64,000 nt of DNA from a virus. The notes under the pieces are model-generated. The model ran no database searches. It was not told the DNA's origin and saw only the letters and a program-made list of their open reading frames with translations. This document shows positions 38,101 through 46,700 of the stretch, piece after piece. The stretch is from positions 61,942-125,941 of the IMG/VR virus record IMGVR_UViG_3300028197_001221; one strand, 5' to 3'. Every line of letters starts with the position of its first letter. The stretch's first letter is position 1. Both the position numbers and the translations under genes were made by a program.

Positions 38101-40438
38101 CATAAGATAAATATCCAAGACGACTTGTACTAAATACATTCCAAACTTTTATTAACATTTGAACAATAGTATTACTAGATACATTTATTTCACAATTAAA
38201 AATTCTAACAGTGTTTCTTTCTCCTCTAGAAACTCGGAAATTAAATGTATGAGAACCAATTTCTATATAGACTTCTCTAGCGTGTTCTACATCGTCTACA
38301 TCAAATGACAATTCTATAAATCCACATAAACCATCACCTCCATCTTTAACAATTAAATTTTTAAGATAAGGTATTTTATTTTCTACTTTGAGTCTAGGGT
38401 CAATAATCAAACATTTTGTTTCTTTTTCTTTAAATACTGGAACTCCATTGTTCATAATACCACATTGAATTATTACCGTATCTCCAGATTTTACTATACC
38501 ACCACTACAATTTATCATTGAACATTGACTAGGAGCCGGTATTGGATCGCTCCACTCCCCTTCGTCACCAACCTTAAATCTTAACACACAATCAATGTGT
38601 AGCTTGTCAAGACAAATATCTATATTTATTAATCTAGGATCATAGGTCGCTGATACTATTTCAGGAATAAGGTCAAGATCTACTACAGGTACTCTAACAA
38701 TATCTCCTCGCAAAAAAGAAGTATTATCATTTTCACTAGTAATTGCTATCCTGAAATCATAGGTATCGTAAGGTAGTCTAAAAGTTTTAAAAGTTTTATA
38801 TCTATCTGATAAAACATAGGAAGACATGGAAAATTGTGTTTCACTAGCTTTTTTATATTCTATATAATAGTAAGTTTTGATACCATCTTGATTTGGTGGG
38901 TTCCATATTAGGGTTACTTCATTATCGCAGACTTGTGCATATTCTATTTTTAAAGGTGTAACCTTTGTGTCAACATCGTATAGCCTAGGGCTGTCTTTTA
39001 AGTATTTTAAAATTATTTTACCGCTACCGCCATAACCTGCATTAGAAGATTTTGTTACGTCTAGTTCAGAATTGCCAGCTCCTCCAGAACCAGTATTAGC
39101 TTCTCCATTAACAGAAAGATACGAACCTCCTCCACCTTGACCACCACTTCCAGTTTGTTCTATGCCACTACCACCTCCAGCTCCACCAGCCGCATAATAC
39201 CTAGCGCTATAGGGATTGGAATCAATATATATTCCATCGCCACCATTGCCGCCCTTCCAAGTACTTTCCGTTAAAGTATCTGAACCTCTAGCACCAGCGC
39301 CTCCACCTCCACCACCTCCAGAAAAAACATCATCAGTAGAAACGCCACCATTATTAGTAAAAACATTTAACTGTTGATTATCGTAGTCTCCAGTTGTAGA
39401 CCTTTGAGAATCAGCACCAGTACCACCATGAGATCCAACGTTTTCAAAATAATCAGGGCCAACATTTTGAGAATCAGAAGGAGATCCTAAGTCTCCGTAA
39501 ATGCCACCAAAGCCTCCACCATTTGCGTAATTAAAATTAAATGAGGATCTGTTTCCATTCTCCCCAACAGCTCCACCTTGACCAATAAATATAGCATGAT
39601 TTCCTGTACTAAGAGATGTCACTCCGCTAACAACAGCTCCAGCACCACCGCCACCGCTGGGACCACGCTCGTCTTGTACACCGCCGCCTCCACCTCCACC
39701 TATTATAATATATTCAAAATCGAGGCTTGGAGCTGCAAAGTCGTCTGAAGTATAATTTAAAGACATTTCTGTAGATTCATTGAATGACAAATATCTATAT
39801 TTATTATCTTCTGATACTATAGCGCCGGGAGCTATAATATTAAAATTACTAGTATCAGGAACATTTGGAAGATCGTATCTAGATTTAGGGTTTTTAGGAA
39901 TAACAGTTATATCTTCAACGCCTTGTACCATTCCGGGGTGATGCTTACAGTAACCGTATAACTTTACATTTTGACCATACGGTATATGTATTTTTGTTCC
40001 TGCGCCTTCTGTTCCGGGGGTTCCAAAAGTTTCTACAAATCTGGTAAAAGATGAGCCACCATTATGAATACCATCTAGTGTTTTTGAAAATAACAAAGGG
40101 TGTCCCAAGTTACTTGGATGAGACTGATCAAAAGTGTAAGTTTCTCCCTCTTCAAGTACATAAGTAGGAAACATACAGACATTACCTGTTCTTGGATCGT
40201 CTTTTGGCTGCACAGTGGTTGTAACAGTAGATCCGGGGGTTTCAAAAATCACAGCGTCTGTAAAAACTACAGATTCATCAGACATAGTTAACTTTGCTCT
40301 CACCTGAATATTCTCACCGGGAGGCAAATCGCTAAGAGGCACAAAGAAACTTTTAAATGCACCTTCAGATGGAATGCTAGCTGCTTCACCAAACAACTTG
40401 TCTTCATCAACAAAGTTATGGTCTTCTTTTTTTGTCAT
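32120..40438 (-). CDS. Giant 2,772-residue virion adhesin with cupredoxin-like, glycine-rich and FN3-like domains
   Basis: This is the largest gene in the window. Residues about 85-182 form a cupredoxin-like domain: GHPLLFS places His113, and YGYCKHHPGM places Cys164, His167 and Met170 in the C-x2-H-x2-M order of amicyanin-type copper sites. Residues about 230-485 are a glycine-rich domain ending GGSGKIILKY, like the protein at 18379-19272. An FN3-like domain follows at about 495-585 (EVTLIWNPPNQDGIKTYYYI). Many further beta domains with paired cysteines continue to the end. A run of about 24 threonines lies near residue 2086. Exposure on the virion surface as a fibre or tail-tip protein is likely. 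No enzymatic domain is recognised. It opens 10 nt after the next giant gene. Confidence 0.78.
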   Translation of the reverse strand: MTKKEDHNFVDEDKLFGEAASIPSEGAFKSFFVPLSDLPPGENIQVRAKLTMSDESVVFTDAVIFETPGSTVTTTVQPKDDPRTGNVCMFPTYVLEEGETYTFDQSHPSNLGHPLLFSKTLDGIHNGGSSFTRFVETFGTPGTEGAGTKIHIPYGQNVKLYGYCKHHPGMVQGVEDITVIPKNPKSRYDLPNVPDTSNFNIIAPGAIVSEDNKYRYLSFNESTEMSLNYTSDDFAAPSLDFEYIIIGGGGGGGVQDERGPSGGGGAGAVVSGVTSLSTGNHAIFIGQGGAVGENGNRSSFNFNYANGGGFGGIYGDLGSPSDSQNVGPDYFENVGSHGGTGADSQRSTTGDYDNQQLNVFTNNGGVSTDDVFSGGGGGGGAGARGSDTLTESTWKGGNGGDGIYIDSNPYSARYYAAGGAGGGSGIEQTGSGGQGGGGSYLSVNGEANTGSGGAGNSELDVTKSSNAGYGGSGKIILKYLKDSPRLYDVDTKVTPLKIEYAQVCDNEVTLIWNPPNQDGIKTYYYIEYKKASETQFSMSSYVLSDRYKTFKTFRLPYDTYDFRIAITSENDNTSFLRGDIVRVPVVDLDLIPEIVSATYDPRLINIDICLDKLHIDCVLRFKVGDEGEWSDPIPAPSQCSMINCSGGIVKSGDTVIIQCGIMNNGVPVFKEKETKCLIIDPRLKVENKIPYLKNLIVKDGGDGLCGFIELSFDVDDVEHAREVYIEIGSHTFNFRVSRGERNTVRIFNCEINVSSNTIVQMLIKVWNVFSTSRLGYLSYGESGSGEEIAFCEPSSIYSGVPSYSSHSWENNIASPTSSIAINFDGTWDQDAIGVILFTNCEGTSDIPTVCIPIPEDRINKKENSFTIGCGFPVDSFDPDLDYVVGCCMFYYYPDGFNPNPSPKNFPPEERPQGPQGGIINCGPAPPTGSVPYPDPNPPTNGPIILSFTPTPPTNTTIATTTSGPPSQPDDDWPLPPPYTPNHKDGGFIITCNFIPGAKEGDDTPTDSNGNPNSCPSILEASYDYQFFTNIPRIELQPRPEHQNVTGAFCFCVFPLSPEGVIGDPTCTTYYNDFPTTPELLPPRRVGLGVHDCEATVVFEDSLNIEDFELGSAEGRTIGYKLYFSNEDGEVQKSTINYGDYDPRYPTPTYVTTFEIRGFGRYTLMISAYVEGDDLEYSSKSVVKTILTKEEECSIGPPPVGDGLSRKHPLAQPAVVFNFRDFKSAKIKLNHADPENSKFFRFTIQKIKRVGEIIEYFAVQSFWATPASVAQKQKDLNRDVYGFVLDENDETIINNIFMFEPNSTFLITAYSTANNVNTHEFKSDARELFAVAPPPRRPARPEFVNPIGKQGRIEFSLSLSNQTGWSSEFWEQELDEITEIKILYAAVLEGSSGYVPSLGYNPSSLKSMIIDPRTHQDSDRIVLENTYAGEHVIFAQVKNKTFYSEKSKTTVDPIVGLNFIITENGQLIVSGVDDTDTEFYRDVAPDLNFWYKGEGSVLPFKLINQSIGNVNQYELYITPVAAHPYHEYKCTEGGIYIAVDYSEGGRFFDDGLHSHTITTPGRYQYAVVIKGQYMYAVAGDPYRRMTSQLGVFNFVPIDPQLKVDLGSNSSDQKVSIDLSNLDVGSLTLNATSYVVESSAGSVGGTLPDGEIYIPTYGFENSFIEFQVITDTDVRSAKHRVWIWTFPEKFPDSGSMSLLCSDDCRSLYSAVPNWLQYKPKGLVKRGAGNWSMYEEGICIHDDQPSIKKISYNVGEWSMPEEILNASNVDIDEETMVSYMQGHYLVTIEPALTLGKSGCFTYRPITYAEFVARYPLRKWPPSWPGESGPDGTPKKGLKPTSTPVTLCPSSDGRYSNEMELTLVRRSADTDMPYGYQYDKDWRLLFGELAREETIGPDVPSPCSIEQPTFYAPDPPPPGSPPGSSPDATIEFWEFTFEVTNSLGLTKKVSGLTGKGGLEVKMYCIYDEDSLRQGKKIKVPFCLDCPTDYLLSIDSNDIGYYKVDEENVNSFLWVNHQVYNDDGDSTIPEEDIVEEVLLMDSFISYDICGEALNSDLENDIEERLYVCVRPTTTSAPIFTTTTTTTTTTTTTTTTTTTTTTTTASPELIPVPWECNHYYGPAAPTCKDFIMENVTGKSYVDYYDANGNLGTSLVAKYPPANFEKFKLQIGLYDPEGVYYKTTSPVETTFRADPEDEAEGAVPPSRYIGYYGGSVTLGKNGFGSSHFGDDVKIINNEEYYLRSYATIRHSSALWSPQETTIPNFKDIVNLRGANISTLPSEGSDKWKTCAGTVWVNCYGTTSSDVLKGYYDDDPTDEQLINVVIVEFVYQVPGDLGEVFSCHYVALRWKHNGEFLSDWPNYWYDNENELYYDIDSWKPEGATAGIDSDGGPIPDEENVDRTWWTCIQKYNRGEALNPPPRFNGSGANSCNDEGECVGIPMFGRGFKITKSYTLSIVVKIQGHLYNRAEPGLESDWTWEDLGVQNWQIKGQDSRCFHENGDILISQTGDEYFITIEPEDLNYNYAGDWPIAYDVKIDTNKLTFSYTAGNGCNNGRYINEQFALATNQPYSLIDPEKTIRSIQERGYSGTYVASGSNSQVDLITYIKETKLVSEGYHTFTEEPILDDDGNPLLNPDGTPQIEVVYGDYVPPRFSFTVQMYENDDPQVERYQNVTFADFKKQFISGRSPHGHDGHGHEHWLDLIVPGQHIAIRPPTANADSDLSRHEQHMLDQGTGNFRELPEIMKTWVISTNETGTTVGQRSFDFSEVFTVSRVDIEEED
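34141..34217 (-). repeat. Threonine-codon run encoding a polythreonine linker
   Basis: A run of roughly 24 consecutive threonine codons on the minus strand, using a mixture of ACA, ACC, ACT and ACG. Mixed codons mean the DNA is not a simple triplet repeat, so the amino-acid run seems to be kept for its protein property, such as a rigid or glycosylatable linker. It lies inside the 2,772-residue protein between a cysteine-rich section and the C-terminal third. Confidence 0.85.
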
Positions 40439-40448
40439 AATAAATTAC

Positions 40449-43400
40449 TCAATCTATTGGAAATTCAGGGGGTGTCGCGGTGGTTGTCGTCGTCGTTGCT
40501 GGGCCTAGAAGGCTCGCCACCGTAATCTCATCTCCTCCATCACCGCTATCTAATTCATCATCTGCATCATAGTTTGTGAACCTATCCAACCCTATAAATG
40601 TAGCCCTCGCAACACTGTTGGTTCCCGGCTCCATATGAAAACGAATTCCAAAAGGCAACTTTTTTCCTCTCAACTCAGGTAGATTATCCATCGTTGGTAT
40701 GGGATCAGTACTTTTGAAAGGCGAATATTCACTAGAAGCAAGCAGTATATCAGCTTTGGGGACGAAATCATAAGTTCCATCTGGCATTATAGCACGAGTA
40801 GTTCTATTTGTAATTCGATTGCATCTATAAATTGCTCTCACCCGAAACTTATATTGGTAGCTATATTCAGCTTCGATGGCTTCGGTAATACCTACGGGGT
40901 TGTCTTCTGGAGCATCGGGCAAATAAAGTGTCTCCGTCGCGGATGGATCTGTTTCAACAAAATCTAATGCACCGTAATTCCCACCGAGATTAAGTTCCAA
41001 AGAAAGTCCATTCCTATATTTTACACCGTCCCTACCCTTGATGACGCTGGCGTTGTAACCCAAGTCACCATCACTATTCGCTTCAGGACTGCCGCCGTCG
41101 CCTATAAGTAAATCTATTTCTTTTCTAACACCATCAACTTCTATGTCCTCAGTTGGAATTCTATCGTCATCCGTTATTTTGAACCAGTGATGCCATCCAG
41201 TTTCATCTGCTTTGTTAGATATCCATTGAAATTCATAACCAAAAAGTTCATATTTATCATCACCATAAATCTCATACCTCTGTCGAGTTTCTTCTGGTTT
41301 AAACGCATGAGCCATGTACCACTCAGAATCTGTATAGTCATAAATAATTTCTGTTTTCTCTGGCACACTCCAACTCATCATTGGTAGGTTGTTGGCTTCT
41401 AATTGTGCGTAGACAGTCTGGTTATAGCAACAAGTAGGAGCTATGTGTTCTAAACTTCCTATTCTTGAATAGTTCAATTGAGAAGGTGTCGCCGTTAACC
41501 TTGCTGATAGGAATTGAGTTCCCTCTTCTGCCCCATTACATTCGCTTGGGACATATATTTCACTCGAAAAAGTTGAGGTACGACCTACGGTGGTGGAAGT
41601 GCCATCAATCGATGCACTTAAACTATATCTTTTATTAACAACATCATAGGTAGGCTCCCAAGCGTTCTCTCCCGTATTTGGATCTTGTCTTGGTGGACAA
41701 ACATTATCGAATGTTAAGTAATTGCCTATAACACTAACGCTAAGGGTAAAACTTTCTAGGTGTAGGGAGGGAGACCCAAGGATTGAAATTGTGTCAAAAC
41801 TATCAAAGTCTGCTCTAGTTTCTTTCACCATATACAACTCTCCAGCTCCTGTACTATCAACGCTAACGTCTTTCGACTCATACTCTTCTGGAAGAATAGC
41901 ATTAGAATATTGAGCGCGTGTCAGATCGGAATAAGTAAATACTTTTGTTTCAGGACTTTCTCTATTTTCCCAACCCTGTCCTCGATGAACATTTACACCA
42001 GCTATCTGCCATTGTAGCTCTACATTAGAATATTGTAATAAATCAGGAGTCCAGTTGTTCCAAAAATTGTTCCTGTTTGCGAAAACAGAAGTACCAGATC
42101 GCGTGATACGCCCCCTCATTCCCGGCGGCATAGTGCCATATTGTTGGACAGATATAAAATAATGATAGTCCCCGTTCCAAAAGCGATCACCATCATCGTT
42201 TGTAGGAGCTTGCGTAGTAGTAGTTATATTTGTTGGCTGATCAATATGAGAAGAACCGTATGTCATAGTGGTTCTAGCGTCAGGAATTGTTCCAAACGTA
42301 GTTGCGCAAGCAACTTCAGTTCCACCCACATACGCTTTATCTGCCCAAAAATATTTTTTTGCTTCAGTGTTTCCAAAAAGTCCGATTTGCGGTCCTACTT
42401 CAACTTTAATCACATTGCCCCTAGGATATTTTACTAGATGGTAAGGATTTGTATCTGGAGGAATTGTTGTGCTTGTGGTGGTAGCTGTAGTAGAAACACT
42501 CACAGTAGTAACAGCTGGAGCAGTAGTTTGTAAAGGCTCTAAAAATTCATAGTCTGGTATTCTATATCTAATATCACTCTTCCTACCCTTACCAGTTCTT
42601 GGCACACAAGCTCCTTGTATGTTACAGACAACAGAAGATGTATCATGAATATATAAATTATCTGGCGGTAATCTTAAAGGTGGAACTTCTGGTGGGGGTT
42701 CTGTAGTTACAACTAAAATATCTTTAATATTTATAATCCCACCATAACCAATACCAGCAGCAGAGTCATAGTACAATATATCGGGAGTATCGTTAGACAC
42801 TGTGAAGTATATAAAACCATACTCTGATCCAGCTGCACCAAAGTAATCAACACCTTGAGAATATGGTGATAGTCCAAGATTTAAAAGAGGAGATTTATTT
42901 TTTTTTCTTTCATAAAACCTAAGAGGTTGTTCTGCATTAGACTCATCTCTTAAGTCAAAAATATAACTTTTACCTCTATAAAGATTTAAGGTAGGTGTAG
43001 TTATATCTCTAATATAAAATGCATCACGATTACCAGAACTAACATTTGCATTTTTAATAATGATATCATGTATTATGCTGTCAGCACGAAAATTGAATTG
43101 AAGCAGTCTTCTCAAATCCATTATTTTGTCAGGAGCAGCTCCAAAGACTTGAATTGAATCAGGCAAGGTCCAAGTATCACCATTATTAGGAATAACAGCG
43201 TTTGCCGTAGGTATTTCAACTGGCGTGATATTAACTGGCGTGGTGTCAACTGGCGTGGGTGTTTGCGTGGTAGTAACACCGGATTCAGTAGTTGTTATAT
43301 TTGCAGGCTGAGTAGTAGTGGTGGCTTGAGTAGTAGTAGTGGCTTGAGTAGTAGTAGTGGCTTGAGTAGTAGTAGTGGCTTGAGTAGTAGTAGTGGCTTG

Positions 43401-43769
43401 AGTAGTAGTGGTTTGAGTTGTTGGTACATCTTGAGTGGTAGTAGTCTGCGTGGTTGTAGCAACGCTACCAGCAACACTAATATTTCCCCGCATACTAGTA
43501 GAGTGGACTGTACACTTATATACATACATCCCACCAGAAGAAACATTCCAAGTGTACGTACCAGAAGTATAATCTCCAAAAACAGAAGAGCTGCCCTGCT
43601 CAATTCTAAAGGGATGACCAGCATTATTAAAAGTAAAGTTTACAACGTCTCCAACATCAAATGTCAAACTTGGATCATTGCTTGAATTTAAAGCTCCACC
43701 GGAGTGGCTTCCATTAAATACAAAGCTAGAAAAGCCATTGTTGGTTATAGTTATGTTATAAGTAGCCAT
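40449..43769 (-). CDS. Giant virion protein with N-terminal cupredoxin-like domain and TTTTQA repeat stalk
   Basis: A 1,106-residue protein. Residues 1-100 look like a small blue-copper (cupredoxin) domain: His52 in NAGHPFRI, then Cys86, His89 and Met93 in YKCTVHSTSMRGNISV. A threonine/glutamine stalk follows at about 104-190, including five TTTTQA units. Residues about 225-330 are a second, related domain whose ligand positions are lost: QPLRF instead of HPL-x-F, and LYYDSAAGIGYGG instead of a YYC-x2-H-x2-MGG pattern. Further beta domains and Thr/Pro linkers continue to a C-terminal TTTTTTATPPEFPID tail. I see no secretion signal, as expected for a virion component. It is one of four consecutive giant proteins and is probably part of one appendage. 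Confidence 0.77.
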   Translation of the reverse strand: MATYNITITNNGFSSFVFNGSHSGGALNSSNDPSLTFDVGDVVNFTFNNAGHPFRIEQGSSSVFGDYTSGTYTWNVSSGGMYVYKCTVHSTSMRGNISVAGSVATTTQTTTTQDVPTTQTTTTQATTTTQATTTTQATTTTQATTTTQATTTTQPANITTTESGVTTTQTPTPVDTTPVNITPVEIPTANAVIPNNGDTWTLPDSIQVFGAAPDKIMDLRRLLQFNFRADSIIHDIIIKNANVSSGNRDAFYIRDITTPTLNLYRGKSYIFDLRDESNAEQPLRFYERKKNKSPLLNLGLSPYSQGVDYFGAAGSEYGFIYFTVSNDTPDILYYDSAAGIGYGGIINIKDILVVTTEPPPEVPPLRLPPDNLYIHDTSSVVCNIQGACVPRTGKGRKSDIRYRIPDYEFLEPLQTTAPAVTTVSVSTTATTTSTTIPPDTNPYHLVKYPRGNVIKVEVGPQIGLFGNTEAKKYFWADKAYVGGTEVACATTFGTIPDARTTMTYGSSHIDQPTNITTTTQAPTNDDGDRFWNGDYHYFISVQQYGTMPPGMRGRITRSGTSVFANRNNFWNNWTPDLLQYSNVELQWQIAGVNVHRGQGWENRESPETKVFTYSDLTRAQYSNAILPEEYESKDVSVDSTGAGELYMVKETRADFDSFDTISILGSPSLHLESFTLSVSVIGNYLTFDNVCPPRQDPNTGENAWEPTYDVVNKRYSLSASIDGTSTTVGRTSTFSSEIYVPSECNGAEEGTQFLSARLTATPSQLNYSRIGSLEHIAPTCCYNQTVYAQLEANNLPMMSWSVPEKTEIIYDYTDSEWYMAHAFKPEETRQRYEIYGDDKYELFGYEFQWISNKADETGWHHWFKITDDDRIPTEDIEVDGVRKEIDLLIGDGGSPEANSDGDLGYNASVIKGRDGVKYRNGLSLELNLGGNYGALDFVETDPSATETLYLPDAPEDNPVGITEAIEAEYSYQYKFRVRAIYRCNRITNRTTRAIMPDGTYDFVPKADILLASSEYSPFKSTDPIPTMDNLPELRGKKLPFGIRFHMEPGTNSVARATFIGLDRFTNYDADDELDSGDGGDEITVASLLGPATTTTTTATPPEFPID
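43323..43412 (-). repeat. 18-bp tandem repeat (five units) encoding TTTTQA
   Basis: Five head-to-tail 18-bp units (plus-strand unit GGCTTGAGTAGTAGTAGT), four identical and the last slightly different. Each encodes one TTTTQA hexapeptide in the stalk of the 1,106-residue protein. Near-perfect DNA identity contrasts with the mixed codons of the threonine run at 34141-34217 and points to recent slippage expansion. The repeat unit is a multiple of three, so changes in copy number would alter stalk length without breaking the frame. Confidence 0.92.
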
Positions 43770-43795
43770 TTTTTAAAATCCTAGAATAATCCTCA

Positions 43796-46700
43796 CTAAA
43801 ATGGAATAGATACAAATATTGGCCTATACTCCCCATTTATATTTATAGCAATAACAAAGTCATCTTTTTCTATTCTTAAGTATGGATCTCTGTTTGTAAT
43901 AATTACAGCGTCACTATCAACCCATGAACCACTTGCATTTTTAATTTTTCTAGTAATTCTTCCAGTACTAGGATTTGATGGACTTGTGGCAACATTAATC
44001 TGTCCGTCAGCAAAACCTTCCACGTATAGATTGTTTAAGGTTGAGTCGAGAGCATCTAGTTCATCTCTTTGAGTGGCTATTTTATTAGCATTGCTTAGAG
44101 TTCTGCTAGTGTTCTCCGTAGCTGTATCAACAACAACGTTCCAAGAAGATTCAGTAATTGTAGATTCACCAAGTTGAATACTACCTTCTACTTTGAGATT
44201 ACCTTTGGCTTCAAGAACTGTTATTCCACCCGATTTGAATGTAGCTACAGTATCACCCTGAACATTAATATCAAAGTCTTGATTAGAGGAGTTAGAAGAA
44301 TGAGGTATATAATTTAAAGATCCAAAGTGCGGCTCAATCTCTATCTTATTAATTGAATTCGGGAAAGCTGTGCCATTGGTAAGCGTGAGGGAAGAATCTT
44401 TTAAGTAAACCTTATTACAGGTTCCATAGGTAGTTATCATGTCTTTATGAATTTCTACAACATTATCAATTAATATATTTGAATTATGACTTGATGTAAA
44501 ACTAGGATCACCAACATTAGCTCCAATAATAATATTATTACTTCCTAAAGAACTAGCAAATCCAGCTCTATAGCCTATACAAACATTATTCTCAACAGAA
44601 CCTTGGGCAAATACTCCAGCTTCAGATCCTATGAATGTATTTTTATCTCCCGTTGAAATATTTTGAAATGCTTTGTAACCCATCGTTGTATTATCATTAG
44701 ATGAGGAAATTGAAGATCTAGCTAGAGGAGAATCTGTACCAAGTAATGTGTTTTTACGCCCATCAGCAAAAGCTGTAACATCAGTTATAGTTCCAGCGCC
44801 ACCAGCTGTTGTAATTCCGTTCATAGCTAATTCAAAATAATTACCAGACGAATCCACAAAATTTATAACATTAGATTGCTGATCTCTATCTACTGGTCTA
44901 ACAAATATTTTTCCATACCCCTGATCACCGTTAGCATAGGATGAGTTTTCACATATTGACACAGCAGCTTGAGTATCCGATGGATTACCAATAGTCAACA
45001 TGGAATTAGGTTGACCGTTAGCGTATATACCAAATTTATTAGTAGAAGAAGTTGTTGCTTTTATAACATTTGTTCTACTACTTTCACCGTCGTAATACAT
45101 ATCTAAATTAAAATCATCAGCAGAATTATCATAAAATATATCTGCTCCATAGTCCAAACAATTAGATTGAGTAAGCAATTGAAGTGCAGATTTTGTAGTT
45201 GCTGAATTTTCGGCAGTAACTCTTAATATTGCATCTCCAGTAGCTCTTACATTAAGTATGGTATCAGGTGTCATGTATTGACCGTTAGTAAAATCGTTTA
45301 TTCCGACAGTACCATCGTTACCATGATTCATAACCATTAAAGTTCTGTTATTACCTTCTTTTTCTCCATGTATAATAAATCTGTCATATGTTTGACCGGC
45401 TTCTGGATTTAAAACGTTGTTGTCAACAGAGTCTACAGCCCAATAGCTTAATGTAAACTTGCCAGTACCTACTATGTCAAAATGTTGATTAATTCTTTGA
45501 GAAGTATATTGTGAGCCTAAATATCTTACGTCATAATCTGAATTATTAACAGCATATGGTGCGATGAATTCCACATGTTTATAGCCACTTATTTGTGGAA
45601 CAATGTTGCCCTCATCTCCATCTTCGTATAGTAGTTTTATAGAATCTTCATCTCCAAAACATATACTGTACGTTGGAGCGTGATCAGAATAACCAAGACC
45701 CAAGGAGGGAGCATCAGAGTTAAAATAACGATCTCTTAAAAATACTCCGATACCAGTTCTATCGTTTAACATGGCAACTGTATCTGAACTCAATAATCTG
45801 TCTGTTTTAATATGACAACCATTAGCAGTAGTTAAACTGACATTACTATACCAACTAGATCTAGTATACGGAGTGTCTACAGCTGGGTGTTTAATACTAT
45901 GGTCTTGAGGTCTGAATTGTAAATAATAATCTCTAGTATATCCAGCGGCAGAATCAGAAGAGTATATGTTTAAGCCAGCTCCAGCTAACTCTTCATCATT
46001 TAAATATCCAACAGGAGGTTCAATATTATCATCAGGATGATAATTTTCTTGAAGACTTCTAACACCACCACCATCTACAGTATCTATGTACCCCTTAGAA
46101 GCTAAGTATATTGTCTTGTGCAAATAGTGTGATTGTTCTATTGCTTCAAATTTATTAAACTTACTTAAGCCAGTTACATTTATATTATGAAAATTAGCAC
46201 TCAAAAATGGGTATTCTGCACTTCCCATCTTGCTATGCAGAGCAACTTGTGGAATTATATTTTCAGAAACTGATATACCCTGATTAACTGTTAACGATCC
46301 ATCAGTATCTATGCTTCCACTTACTGTAAGGTTTTCATCAACAATTAAAGACTTAGCTAAATGAAGTCCTCCAGTTGTATCTAAGTCGCCTTCAAAATTA
46401 GCAGCACCAGTGATATCAAAAGAGTCAGACAAACTATTATATCTAATATAGTTATTGTCTCCAAAGAACACAGAGTCATTAAGGAATAAATTTTTAAATT
46501 TATAAGTAAAACTTCCAAGGCTATACGTATAGTCTGAAGTTTGATCAGTGTGTATACTGCCACCCACTTGTAGAGCTGCCCCAGTATGTAAATCAGAAAC
46601 AGCTATACCAACTCTTAGTCTTGTGCTATTTAAATCGCCTTGTATTAGAGGAACAAGACCTTCACCGTCTGAGTTGCTACATATATAATCTTTATCAACA

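Noticed and set aside
43263-43685. A 140-codon plus-strand frame with SSSGL repeats
   Set aside because: It is the antisense of the TTTTQA repeat stalk; the repeat alone keeps the frame open.
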